A stretch of DNA of 64,000 nt. Source: Rapana venosa. Its lineage: Eukaryota; Mollusca; Gastropoda; Neogastropoda; Muricidae. The notes beneath the pieces are model-generated. The model did not search any database and had not been told where the DNA came from. It was given only the letters and a program-made list of their open reading frames with translations. The stretch's first letter is position 1; each line of letters starts with the position of its first letter. Shown piece after piece: positions 26,001-35,183 of this stretch. The stretch spans positions 36,166,273-36,230,272 of the forward strand of contig CM054138.1 of NCBI GenBank assembly GCA_028751875.1, written 5' to 3'. Made by a program: the position numbers and the translations under genes.

Positions 26001-29000
26001 GGTCAGTTTCTGCTTTTTATGTTTTGTTGTTCTGCTTTCTTTGTGTGGACGCTGAAGTCGGGTCAGTTTCTGCCTTTTTGTTTTTATTATCGTTTTTGTT
26101 GTATCAGAGATTGGCAACCGTCCTCTTTCTTGCGGTGGAGTTAAATCTCAAATCATATCTATCCAATGTTCAGAGACTGACAGCACTCGTCCTTCTTGCT
26201 GTCATCAGAAACTCGCAAATGGCAGTGCCAGGAAGTGCAGTCAGAGGGTCAGAAACCAGAGAACCGCATGGGTCACACAGCAACCTATGACCCCACCATG
26301 CGCTGCATCTACATATTTGGAGGGTCCAAGAACTCCCGATGGTTCCACGATGTCCATGTGTACGATCTGGAGGAAAACAAATGGACTCTGGCTAAGGTAA
26401 GGCGACTAGTTGATTTTGGTCCCTTATTTTTATTTTTAAAAACTAATAGTTAAAGGTTGCAAATGCATCTAGCTATTGTTTAAGATAAAGAAAGAAGCCA
26501 CTAACAACCACCAAAAAACCTTGTTCTCATATGTCTCAGTTCAGATACTGAGATAGCTGTTAGATTTCAGCTTGTTTTCGTTTTTCTATCAAAATTTCAG
26601 TTTTACAGTGGGGCAGGTGTGTAAAAGGAATGTGCAGAAACATATCAGTTTTACAGTGGGGCAGGTGTGTAAAAGGAATGTGCAGAAACATATCAGTTTT
26701 ACAGTGGGGCAGGTGTGTAAAAGGAATGTGCAGAAACATATCAGTTTTACAGTGGGGCAGGTGTGTAAAAGGAATGTGCAGAAACATATCAGTTTTACAG
26801 TGGGGCAGGTGTGTAAAAGGAATGTGCAGAAACATATCAGTTTTACAGTGGGGCAGGTGTGTAAAAGGAATGTGCAGAAACTTATCAGTTTTACAGTGGG
26901 GCAGGTGTATAAAAGGAATGTGCAGAAACACATCAGTTTTACAGTGGGGAAGGTATGTAATAGGAATGTGCAGAAACATATCAGTTTTACAGTGGGGCAG
27001 GTGTATAAAAGGAATGTGCAGAAACATATCAGTTTTACAGTGGGGCAGGTATATAAAAGAAATGTCTGGAAACATTCCATTAAAGTTGGTGAAAAAGTTT
27101 CATAACAGGCATGTCAATTTAAAGAGCAGTAATCAGTACTTGTTTACTGAACCTGCATTCAGTGCATGCCAGTTTTGTCTCTACATACTATGTTCCCTCT
27201 TCTGTCCTGTCCTTGAAGGCTTCTTTCTGTTTGTTTTTGTAATGTCCAATTAGTAGACATATATCACAAAAGAAAAAAATCCACAAACCATTCCAGCTCT
27301 GTTTCTGTAAATAATAAGGAAGTATCTTTGAGTGATGGTATCAAGTACAATATTGTAATTAATACAAGGAATTTGGAGGGGGTGGGGGATGGAAATGAAA
27401 GACTTTTTGGGTAGACATTGAACGTCAAAGAAAATAGTAAGAGTGCAGTCACACTATCACAGATGTGTGTTCAAATTGAGTGTGTATTGCATGCAATGAA
27501 AGCAGTGTCAAAAATTGCATTCACCTATCCTATGAATTGGAAGTGTTATCTTACACATATCACAAAACATTGGATTTCCCTGACGTTGGAATATAGCTAC
27601 TTTAATGGTGGGCAAAAACGGCTGCATACGCAAAATCTCACCATTTGTGAACCTCAGACCTCTAGACAAAGAAAGAAAAAGAACATCTCCCAAACATTGA
27701 ATTAAAAGGGGGTTAAAGGCAATTTGAATGGGTCAGTTGGCTGGAGACTGAAAACTGGAATGTGTGTGCAGGTGGATGGGAAAGCACCGACACGGGCCTA
27801 CCATACCGCCAACCTGCACCGTCATGAGTTGTGGATCTTTGGCGGGGTTTACCCTCGTCCTGACCCTAACCCTGACGGCTGCAGCAACGAGATCCACATC
27901 TTCAGCCCCGTCATGAAGAGCTGGTATTCCCCCATTGTGCAGGGGGAGAAACCTCTTCCTCGATCAGGGTCAGTGCTTCTTTCCTTGTCCTCAGCAGTAG
28001 TTCAGTGATTTGTCAGCAGTAGTTCACTGACTTGTCAGCAGTAGTTCATTGACTTGTCAGCAGTAGTTCACTGACTTGTCTGCAGCAGTAGTTCACTGAC
28101 TTGTCAGCATTAGTTCACTGACTTGTCAGCAGTAGTTCACTGACTTGTCAGCAGTAGTTCATTGACTTGTCAGCAGTAGTTCACTGACTTGTCTGCAGTA
28201 GTTCACTGACTTGTCAGCATTAGTTCACTGACTTGTCAGTAGTAGTTCACTGACTTGTCAGTAGTAGTTCACTGACTTGTCAGTAGTAGTTCACTGACTT
28301 GTCAGCAGTAGTTCACTGACTTGTCAGCAGTAGTTCACTGACTTGTCAGCAGTAGTTCACTGACTTGTCTGCAGTAGTTCACTGACTTGTCAGCAGTAGT
28401 TCACTGACTTGTCAGCAATAGTTCACTGACTTGTCAGCAGCAGTAGTTCACTGACTTGTCAGCACTGACTTTTCAGCAGTTGTTCACTGACTTGTCAGCA
28501 ATAGTTCACTGACTTGTCAGCAGCAGTAGTTCACTGACTTGTCAGCACTGACTTTTCAGCAGTTGTTCACTGACTTGTCAGCAATAGTTCACTGACTTGT
28601 CAGCAGCAGTAGTTCACTGACTTGTCAGCACTGACTTGTCAGCAGTAGTTCACTGACTTGTCAGCAGTAGTTCACTGACTTGTCAGCAGCAGTAGTTCAC
28701 TGACTTGTCAGCAGCAGTAGTTCACTGACTTGTCAGCATGAGTTCACTGACGTGTAATTTGGGAATATTGACTCGGTCAGAACACAGTGAAACAAGTTAT
28801 CACTGAAGTAAAGCGATCATGTTTTAGTCTGGTAAAGAATAATGAAAAGATCCAAACTTTTTGGTTTTAAGTTTATGGACTTTTAAATATTTTTTAACTG
28901 AATAGTAGTTGTTATTTTGAACTTTAAAGATAATTGTTTTATATTGAAACATGCCTGTAGATATGAAAACAGGCATCTGGTTAAGAAGTGCGTGTTCAGC

Positions 29001-32000
29001 CTGCGAACTTTACCACTATCTTGTAAATGTCACAGACATACTCAACTGCGGTCTTCCAGTCATTTTCACGTGGTGTCGGCTCTATCACAAATAAAATAAA
29101 AAGTTAACAGTAATTGTGCTGCTCACAAACAGAACAAAAAGCTAACAAGTACACAAACAGAACAAAAAGCTAACAAGTACACAAACAGAATAACAAGCTA
29201 ACAAGTACACAAACAGAACAAAAAGCTAACAAGTACACAAACAGAATAACAAGCTAACAAGTACACAAACAGAATAACAAGTACACAAACAGAATACAAA
29301 GCTAACAAGTACACAGTCAACAAAAAGCTAACAAGTACACAAACGGAACAAAAAGCTAACAAGTACACAGACGGAATAAAAAGCTAACAAGTACACAAAC
29401 AGAATAACAAGCACACAAACAGAATAATAAGTACACGGACAGAATACAAAGCTAACAAGTGCATGGACAGAATAACAAGCTAACAAGTGCACAAACAGGC
29501 TAACAAGTGCACAAACAAGCTAACAAGTGCACAAATAGAATAACACGCTAACAAGTGCACAAACAGAATAACACGCTAACAAGTGCGCAAATAGAATAAC
29601 AAGCTAACAAGTGCACAAACAGAATAGCAAGTACACAAACAGAATAACAAGCTAACAAGTACACAAACAGGCTAACAAGTACACAAACAGAATAACAAGC
29701 TAACAAGTACACAAACAGAATAGCAAGCTAACAAGTACACAAACAGAATAGCAAGCTAACAAGTACACAAATAGAATATTAAGTACACAAACAGAATAAC
29801 AAGCTAACAAGTACACAAACGGAATAGCAAGCTAACAAGTACACAAACAGAATAACAAGTATACAAACAGAATAACAAGCTAACAAGTACACAAACAGAA
29901 TAACAAGTACACAAACAGAATAAAAGCTAACAAGTACACAAATAAAATAAAAAGTGAACAGTAATTGTGTTGCTATATAGTGAAATTTCAGAAAATCGAT
30001 TAAAAGTTAATTTTCCTGTCTGCCCGTTGAAGTAAGTGAACAGTTGTCAGTGCTCAGTCCTTTGGCGTTGTAGTGTGTTAAGCTGTAATCTAACTGCCTC
30101 TTTCAAAACGGTCTTGCTTTTGTCATCAGGCATTCAGCCACACTCATCAAGGATCGCCTGGTGATGTTTGGAGGTTGGGACGCTCCTTTCTGCTACAATG
30201 ATCTGTTCATTCTGGATATGAGTGAGTGTCTCTGTTGTGCTGCATGTATTCTGTGGCAGTGCATTTCTTGTCTGAACAGATTTTGCAATGTAAAGTTCAC
30301 CTCTTGTAGTGTGAGTGCATTGTCATATTGCTTGGCCACTAGGTTTTTTTTTTTTTTTTTCCAGAGACAGTGTTTATCTTTGTTCTATAATGTGCATTGA
30401 ATTAAATGTAAGTTGCATTTTGGCCTGACTCAAGCTTAATACTGGAGTGCATTACACCTTGCCTTTGAGCAAATGAACATAAGTGTACAAAAGTGTGTGT
30501 GAGTTGTGATGTTTGAATAACCATTAAGCATCTGCTTCTGGATTGTCAAGATGTCCAAGCGCTTCGATTTGTTTGTTTTACAAGATTCAGCGCTATATAA
30601 ATTCCATATATTATTATATTAGGCACAAGCATTTTAGTACTGCAGACTCCCTAAAGATCCTTTTCCGCGATGTTCCACAGTATTTTCAGTCTCCTGAGAG
30701 AATAGGCCATTTTCTGTCTGATATGAGTGAAGATGTAATTTGTTGGTTACTACGAACAAGGTTGGTTTTATGGAATCTGGCTTTGGTTTTATCTCATGTA
30801 GTTGATGTGGTACTCCCTGTCCTTGGTTACCCAGGGTGTTGAAACGGAACGACAGTAGAGTTGGTTTTAAACCCTATTTTAATCTATATATAGTTGCACA
30901 GTATTAGTCTGAGATTTGTTAAGTGCCTTGAGGTGACAGTGCTCACATGGCTCCTATGTTTGGCAGGGCTTTAAATTAACGAGATTGAATTGGATTGTAG
31001 CCTTCTCTTACTCCTCCTCCCCTCTTTCTCTTCAGAATATCAGCCATGTCTCCTGTGACTTTCCATTGCCAACTCTTTTTTTCCCCATTCACTCTTTTTC
31101 TTTCCAGTACCCTGTCTTTTCTGTCAAAAGTCAAAGTCAAATTTTTTTTTCCAGATGGTACATTGAATAAGCAATGTATTTCCTTTTTTTCATCAAGCCA
31201 TCTGTGTGTTCTTTGCCCACTTTGTATGTATCGTCTTTGTTCATAAGGAAAAGAAGTCTTTGTTCATGGTAGTGTGTGTGGTAGATGGTATTATGGCCTG
31301 TGTCTCAGCAGGATAAAAATCATGATGACAGTTTTGCAGCAGCTGTAGTTTAAAAAAAAAAAAAGTCATGTCAATGTTGCAGCAACTGTTGATTAAAAAA
31401 GGTCATGATGACAATGTTGCAGCAACTGTTGATTTAAAAAGTCATGATGACAATGTTGCAGCAACTGTTGATTTAAAAAGTCATGATGACAATGTTGCAG
31501 CAACTGTTGATTAAAAAAGGTCATGATGACAATGTTGCAGCAACTGTTGATTTAAAAAGTCATGATGACAATGTTGCAGCAACTGTTGATTTAAAAAGTC
31601 ATGATGACAATGTTGCAGCAACTGTTGATTAGAAAAGTCATGATGACAATGTTGCAGCAACTGTTGATTAAAAAAAAAAGTCATGATGACAATGTTGCAG
31701 CAACTGTTGATTAAAAAAGGTCATGATGACAATGTTGCAGCAACTGTTGATTAAAAAAAAAAGTCATGATGACAGTGTTGCAGCAACTGTTGATTAAAAA
31801 GGTCATGATGACAATGTTGCAGCAACTGTTGATTAAAAAAGGTCATGATGACAGTGTTGCAGCAACTGTTGATTAAAAAGGTCATGATGACAATGTTGCA
31901 GCAACTGTTGATTTTTTAATATAAAAAAAAAGGTCATGATGACAATGAAGTCATGATGACAATGTTGCAGCAACTGTGGATTAAATAAAAAAAAAAGTCA

Positions 32001-34673
32001 TGATGACAATGTTGCAGAAACTGGATTTAAAAAAAAAAGTCATGATGACAATGTTGCAGAAACTGGATTTAATAATTTTTTTTTTGAAAAGGTCATTATG
32101 ACAATGTTGCAGAAACTGGATTAAATAATAATAAATTTTTTTTTTAAAGGTCATAATGACAATTTTGCATAAACTGTGGATTAAATTTTTTAAAAAGTCA
32201 TGATGACAATGTTGCAGCAACTGTGGATTGGTCGGAACCACAAGTGAAAGGGACACCGCCAAAACCCCGCAGGTAAGGCCTTTCATGACCATTGTGCACA
32301 CGTCTGTTTTCAGATAAAACTGAGAGGAGGGCCTGTTTAGATACCTATGCAGATCCCTCCCATCTAGCCCTTTACATTTTCTCTTTGTTTTTGGTTAAAT
32401 AAAAATTGGATTTTTTTCATATCTTTTGGCCCAGATCTAAGCTTCCATTCCAATGATATTTGTGAGAGGGGGGTGGTCAAGGTCTTACATACATCAAATT
32501 TATCACCTCCTTTTTTCATCACATGTTTTCCTTTCTGGTTCTTTTGTTTGTGTATTTTTATTTTAGAGACAGGAATGAATTGTATTCTGGAAGACGTTTG
32601 GAGTTTTTCATCCTGTCTTTTAACCAAAAATTGTTTATATTGTCCTGCTTGTTTGAAGCCCATACAAATCATGTTGTTTATTACATTTCAGAATAGTCCG
32701 TCAAGGATGCTGCTCTTTGTGAATGTGTCTGAAATTCTTTGAAGAGGTCACCTAAAGAAAGCAAAAGTTGATATCTTTTCATGTTTTGTTTCAATTTTCA
32801 TAAAATCATAATACTGGCAAACAATCCATTCAGTATTGAATAAGGTTTGGTTACAGTTCATATTAACTCAACAGGTTTTAGGTTGGTTTTTTTTTTTTTT
32901 AGTGTAATAATTATGCATCAATATCAAAATGCTAACAAAATGTACAGTTGTGGATTGGAGTTAAGATGTGTCATTGTGTTCAGAAAGAAGACAAAATCCT
33001 CAAAATATTGTGTTTTAAAAAAAAAATCTCGGAAGCATATTTCTGAGAATAAAAAAATCCCAACAATCACCAGTAACAAAAAGATCAAGGGAAAGTACTG
33101 ACAGGAGCTCATTTCAGCCACAAATCACTGGCTTATCTTGCCATTTGCTGACGATTAATAAAGCAATAGTTATGATTATTTTGGCATGAATTAACAAAGC
33201 AAGCATGAATATATGTTTTGAGAGCCGGTGCTTTATGAAACATTAGTTATGATTATTTTGGCGTGAAAGAAGAAAGCAAGCATGGGTAGTTTGACAGCTG
33301 GTGTTTTGTGGGTTGATCAGCTGGCACGCGTCCTGTGCCCTGAGTAACCAGCGGATCCTGATCCATGGAGGCTATGATGGCAACGACGCTTTGCACGACT
33401 CCTTCATATTTGACCTGGGTAATCAGTCCTCTTCTGCCTCCTCTCCCAGTGATTGTTAATAGTGGTCAAGTACCTAAAGATACTAATCCTGTTGATACTA
33501 ATAATGACCAAGTACATGCTTGGTCATTATTAGTATCAACAGGATTAGTATTGCATGACCTAATGATACTAGGAGTTCTGTATTTGTTTTAGGGGATTTT
33601 TGTGGTATGGTTGCTACTCTTGTTTTGCATCTGTGTGTGCAATTACTTCTAGCTTGAAATGGGTGTAGATGTGTATGGAAGTTCTTGCCATGTTGCATAA
33701 TCAAATAACTGGACAGCAATTTTCAACCTCTAAGAAGAGCTTACATGTTTGCTTCCCTATTTGTGTCTGTACAGTACACTACAGACAGTCTGATATTGGA
33801 ATGAATTAAGAGTTCTGGAGTTTTCCTTTTTTATTCATTTATAAACAGAACAGATTTAAGGCAGTGGATGTATATCAGTTTGAAAGGGTGTTTTCTTATT
33901 TTATACCATCTTTCAAATGAAAGTTATTAAACCAGTATGTATGTGGATTAAGTTTTTTTAAAGAAAAAACAAGATTTGTGTGAAAATTATTGAATGTTAG
34001 TGAAGTCATCAAAATTAGATCCATGTTCAACGGATGTCACAGCTGAGTTGTTAAGACCGACTTCAATCCCATGGGTCCATGAAGTTGTGGGTTTGAATCT
34101 TGCCAGCGTCTGGTGACTTGAGGATGGGGAGTTTTACCATCCCCAGGTCAACTTGAAGTGCAGACCTGCCAGAGCCTTAATTCCCCTAATGTATACATGC
34201 ACATGCAGAAGATCAAATATGCACGTCAAAGATCCAGTAATTCATGTCAGCGTGCGGTGGGCTACAGAAACATGCCCGTCAGAATGCGGCTACCTTCATG
34301 GGGGGCAAAAAGTCACATACGCAAAATCTCACCATAGATAGCCAAGGAACAGGAAAATACAACTTTAAAAAGATCCAAGTTCATAATCTGAAACCAAAAA
34401 GCTCATAATTAATCACTTGTCTATGAATGAACAGGACTGTTCTAATCTTGTTCTGCTCTGTCCTGGTGTCCAGAGGGATTGTCGTGGAGTCAGCTGGTGA
34501 TCTCCGATTTCCCCAAAGCCAGAGCCGGCCACACAGCGGTGTGCCTGCCCTACAGCCACAACAACCAGGAGGAAGACGAGGTGCTGGTGTTTGGGGGGGG
34601 TGACAACGATGGAGAGTTCTTCAGCGACCTCCTGGCCTTCACCTTGCCCTTCAACCCTGTTGTGCACCTGTAG
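17046..34673 (+). CDS. Kelch beta-propeller protein with long basic disordered N-terminus (multi-exon gene)
   Basis: Exons placed: 17046-17080, 18359-18520, 19700-20369, 22133-22409, 25573-25697, 26209-26396, 27772-27968, 30130-30221, 32218-32272, 33321-33418, 34474-34673, giving roughly 700 codons. Phases agree at every junction except 22409/25573, where an exon of length 1 modulo 3 must be missing. The C-terminal half carries six kelch blades, each with a GG turn and a Trp, such as GHTATYDP...IYIFGG, LWIFGG, LVMFGGWD, ILIHGGYDG and VLVFGGGD. That matches a six-bladed propeller, a protein-interaction platform as in the RABEPK/KLHDC group. The N-terminal half is Lys/Ser/Glu-rich, with a basic KKKRQR cluster. 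The family is recognised; the exact orthologue is not. A nuclear role is inferred only from the basic cluster. Confidence 0.85.
17856..17950 (+). repeat. Dispersed 3'-tail module, copy 2
   Basis: Contains aatgcagctaccttcatggt, a gggcaaaa-like segment and attggtgaacctttgaat, ending tctagccaaggaatg. It lies in the first kelch intron. Confidence 0.75.
18359..18520 (+). CDS. Kelch gene, exon 2
   Basis: It follows a good acceptor (atttcttatttttcag) and ends at a gttagt donor. It reads KKDKQIFTSKLTLPIPPQ, then a QQGQWPLGKDKNVTLDVY segment and DSDKIGEMEENT. The other two frames contain stops. The sequence is not a kelch repeat and I do not recognise the domain. Confidence 0.7.
19700..20369 (+). CDS. 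Kelch gene, exon 3, Lys/Ser/Glu-rich disordered region
   Basis: 670 bases read open through 223 codons. It starts CFNWEADSLKDRPAGDKVLL, a possibly folded start continuing exon 2. It then becomes strongly charged (KSKDEKSPMKDRSSSGK, KKKNTSTKTTEEKKS), typical of disordered linker. It ends at cag/gtgaat, in phase 0, matching the next exon. The open frame runs on for another 140 bases into the intron, so the exact donor rests on phase and consensus. Confidence 0.75.
21535..21920 (-). mobile_element. tRNA-derived SINE (family C), copy 2
   Basis: The reverse complement starts near 21917 with ggtggtctagaggtagaaag (A-box-like) and then ggtggttcaaatcccg (B-box), as in a tRNA. The body shared with 7320-7720 follows (ataaaccgaggtcctgtg, caagagagttgtccct). 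The AT-rich low-coordinate end is the tail. It lies in the kelch intron between exons 3 and 4. Confidence 0.8.
22133..22409 (+). CDS. Kelch gene, exon 4, nuclear-type basic region
   Basis: 92 codons after a gccacag acceptor, ending at a gtaagg donor. It contains PRKPMKKKRQRSD, a monopartite-NLS-like cluster, then TPKKRGTRMR and DSPFKENIRTP. The last has a KEN triplet flanked by SP and TP sites. These short motifs are seen; a role in cell-cycle-regulated turnover is only an inference. Confidence 0.8.
23376..24783 (-). mobile_element. LINE fragment with PHD-like finger, inserted in kelch intron, carrying a nested SINE
   Basis: The minus strand encodes an RT end (MSPLLFILVMNEI, then LLYADDLVL with the catalytic DD). 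A Cys/His finger follows (CGVCHKGVG...CQYWCHKRCSK...FVCHSC), then FCYLGEMM, YKACIRPVLLYGSETW and LRWFGHVQRK. The order RT, PHD-like finger, C-terminal block is known in several metazoan non-LTR elements. Identical 13-base flanks, tgaattcaatact at 23363-23375 and 24784-24796, are the target-site duplication. The copy is 5'-truncated within the RT. A second element sits inside it at 24256-24594. Confidence 0.9.
24256..24594 (+). mobile_element. SINE-like element (family S), copy 1, nested in LINE
   Basis: A 339-base block begins tggcccaggccaaaagctgt and ends gcacaacaacaacc. It is flanked by the 12-base direct repeat accttcattcct (24244-24255 and 24595-24606). It splits the LINE reading frame exactly at that repeat. 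It is nearly identical to 35590-35925. It has no clear tRNA head and ends in CAA repeats. Orientation is inferred from the CAA-rich end being the tail. Confidence 0.88.
25573..25697 (+). CDS. Kelch gene, exon 5, blade 1
   Basis: After the acceptor atttgttgacag it reads PRPSARWGHTMLLT, then AVLIGGQGD and SVWTLHT, the first kelch blade. It ends at cag/gtcagt. The exon's last 20 or so bases and its donor are the first copy of a tandem array (25671-26068), so which donor copy is used cannot be settled from sequence. The first copy fits the phase of the next exon. Confidence 0.8.
25671..26068 (+). repeat. Minisatellite of 38-bp units that each contain the exon end and donor
   Basis: About ten units; nearly every one contains gtggacgctgcatacag followed by gtcagt, which is exon-5 sequence plus its 5' splice site. 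Variation is limited to gt/tt and cata/aagtc changes. The unit length, 38, is 2 modulo 3, so using different donors would shift frame except after every third unit. Confidence 0.92.
26209..26396 (+). CDS. Kelch gene, exon 6, blade 2
   Basis: It reads TRKWQCQEVQSEGQKPENRM, then GHTATYDPTMRCIYIFGGSK, DVHVYDLEENKWTLAK. This is a textbook kelch repeat. Acceptor gtcatcag, donor gtaagg; phase 1 in, phase 0 out. Confidence 0.92.
26593..27060 (+). repeat. Intronic minisatellite, 48-bp unit, about 10 copies
   Basis: The unit reads ttttacagtggggcaggtgt, gtaaaaggaatgtgcag, aaacatatcag. Because 48 is divisible by three, long repetitive ORFs appear on both strands; they are not genes. Each unit also carries an acceptor-like ttttacag and a donor-like cag/gtgtgt. 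Confidence 0.95.
27594..27682 (+). repeat. Dispersed 3'-tail module, copy 3
   Basis: It contains tactttaatggtgggcaaaa, gcatacgcaaaatctcacca and tgtgaacctcagacctctag, followed by an A-rich stretch. This is one of the clearest copies of the module. Confidence 0.8.
27772..27968 (+). CDS. Kelch gene, exon 7, blade 3
   Basis: It reads VDGKAPTRAYHTANLHRHEL, WIFGGVYPRPDPNPDG, then EIHIFSPVMKSWYSP and GEKPLPRSG. Acceptor tgtgtgtgcag, donor gtcagt. Phase 0 in, two bases out. Confidence 0.92.
27990..28750 (+). repeat. Intronic minisatellite, 22-bp unit, over 30 copies
   Basis: The unit is cagtagttcactgacttgt with a variable cag; some units are truncated (gactttt variants). It starts only about 20 bases after the donor of exon 7. 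Units contain the phrase cttgtcag/cag, which resembles a weak acceptor. Confidence 0.95.
29103..29950 (+). repeat. Intronic minisatellite, 14-28-bp composite units
   Basis: Made of the alternating phrases acaaacagaataacaag and ctaacaagtacac in irregular order. It lies in the same intron as the array at 27990-28750. It has no coding potential. Confidence 0.93.
30130..30221 (+). CDS. Kelch gene, exon 8, blade 4
   Basis: It reads HSATLIKDRLVMFGGWDAPF, then CYNDLFILDM. Acceptor gtcatcag, donor gtgagt. The joining codon is Gly from exon 7, giving RSGHSA, the usual kelch entry. Confidence 0.92.
30545..30625 (+). repeat. SINE/LINE 3' end with (TTA)-like tail, copy 2
   Basis: It contains ccaagcgcttcgatttgttt and agattcagcgctatataaat, then a ttatta tail, matching 6985-7080. 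It lies in a kelch intron. Confidence 0.7.
31312..32217 (+). repeat. Minisatellite of about 40-bp units that each contain the next exon's acceptor
   Basis: Over 20 units of gtcatgatgacaatgttgcag followed by caactgttgatt and an A or T run. The last unit is the true acceptor of exon 9 (gttgcag/caactgtgg at 32211-32226). Every unit therefore duplicates the branch-region-like tgatgac, the AG and the first exon bases. Late units gain T runs. Confidence 0.93.
32218..32272 (+). CDS. Kelch gene, exon 9, short linker exon
   Basis: 55 bases, reading TTVDWSEPQVKGTPPKPR across the junction, which gives the VDW that closes blade 4. Phases are two bases in and two out. Donor gtaagg is strong. The acceptor has no clean pyrimidine tract and is the last unit of the preceding array. 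Confidence 0.85.
33321..33418 (+). CDS. Kelch gene, exon 10, blade 5
   Basis: It reads SWHASCALSNQRILIHGGYD, then GNDALHDSFIFDL. Acceptor ggttgatcag, donor gtaatc. Phases fit both sides. Confidence 0.9.
33481..33550. repeat. Perfect 32-bp inverted repeat with 6-base loop
   Basis: The arm tactaatcctgttgatacta...gaccaag (33481-33512) is followed by a tacatg loop and its exact reverse complement (33519-33550). It lies 63 bases after the donor of kelch exon 10. The transcript could fold into a near-perfect 70-nt hairpin, close to pre-miRNA size. Nothing in the sequence proves function. Confidence 0.97.
34035..34350 (+). mobile_element. tRNA-derived SINE (family D), copy 1
   Basis: A tRNA-like head with catgggtccatgaag and a B-box-like gtgggtttgaatctt is followed by gtcaacttgaagtgcagacc, agatcaaatatgcacg and, at the end, the dispersed tail module (gctaccttcatggggggc, aaaatctcaccat). 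A second copy is at 62140-62420. It lies in the last kelch intron. Confidence 0.8.
34474..34673 (+). CDS. Kelch gene, exon 11, blade 6 and stop
   Basis: It reads GLSWSQLVISDFPKARAGHT, then AVCLPYSHNNQEEDEVLVFG and GDNDGEFFSDLLAFTLPF, ending VVHL and TAG. The acceptor ggtgtccag fits the one base left by exon 10. The final blade lacks extra C-terminal sequence, so the propeller probably closes with an upstream strand. Confidence 0.92.
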
Positions 34674-34891
34674 ACCCTGTGGAGCACGTCTTGCTCAGTC
34701 CTTACAGCTAGCAGCTCAACAACACAATGAGGGACTTTTTCTTTATAAATGAAAAATGCATACAAAGGTGTATAAACTTGAGTTGGTGTATAAGCTTGGA
34801 CAGGATGTCATCGATGATATGGCCTTGGTGGTTGGCTGGGGTGTGGGAAACAATCAGTAAATTAGATTTTAGCATCTGCTTGAACTTCAGA

Positions 34892-35183
34892 CGGGACAGG
34901 ATAGCTCAGTGGTCGGAGCACTCGCTTTCCCCCAGCCAAGTTAAGCAGCGTCGAGCGTGGTTACCAGTTGGATGGGTGACCGTTTGCGCGTCTTGGCTTC
35001 AGTACAGTTCCCCCAGTTCACCCAGCTGTAAATGGGTACCTGCCCTCTTTAGGGTCAGGGAAGGTAAAGCAGCGAGGGAGAGGAGATGGGCGCCGCCCTC
35101 AATATGCTGGCCCTAGAGAAGTGAGGTCTCTTGACGTCTCGCTCCCCTACGACCTTATAGGTTATGGGACTCCTTTACCTTTT
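34892..35183 (+). mobile_element. SINE family A with chimeric tRNA/5S rRNA head, full copy
   Basis: The head has a tRNA A-box-like ggatagctcagtggtcgg. It runs directly into a stretch resembling the 5S rRNA internal control region: agttaagcagcgtcgagc, then ggttaccagttggatgggtg. Compared with remembered metazoan 5S rRNA, about 36 of 44 positions agree. A central cagctgtaaatgggtacc motif and a 3' end gaccttataggttatgggac follow. The 12-base direct repeat ttgaacttcaga (34880-34891, 35184-35195) is its target-site duplication. It sits about 220 bases after the kelch stop, perhaps in the 3' UTR. Confidence 0.88.

Noticed and set aside
25604..26290. 228-codon plus frame of VDAAYRSVSAFS-type repeats
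   Set aside because: It reads exon 5 through the donor array; the exons on both sides join at the first donor in another phase.
26560..27253. Four repetitive ORFs of 160-207 codons on both strands
   Set aside because: They come from the 48-bp minisatellite, whose period is a multiple of three, and lie inside a kelch intron between two phased exons.
27990..29950. CRISPR-like array of repeats
   Set aside because: Units are contiguous with no unique spacers and lie in an animal intron; they are minisatellites.
34900..34990. A genuine 5S rRNA gene
   Set aside because: Only the internal control region is similar; the 5' third and 3' end of 5S rRNA are missing and the unit continues into a SINE body with target-site duplications.
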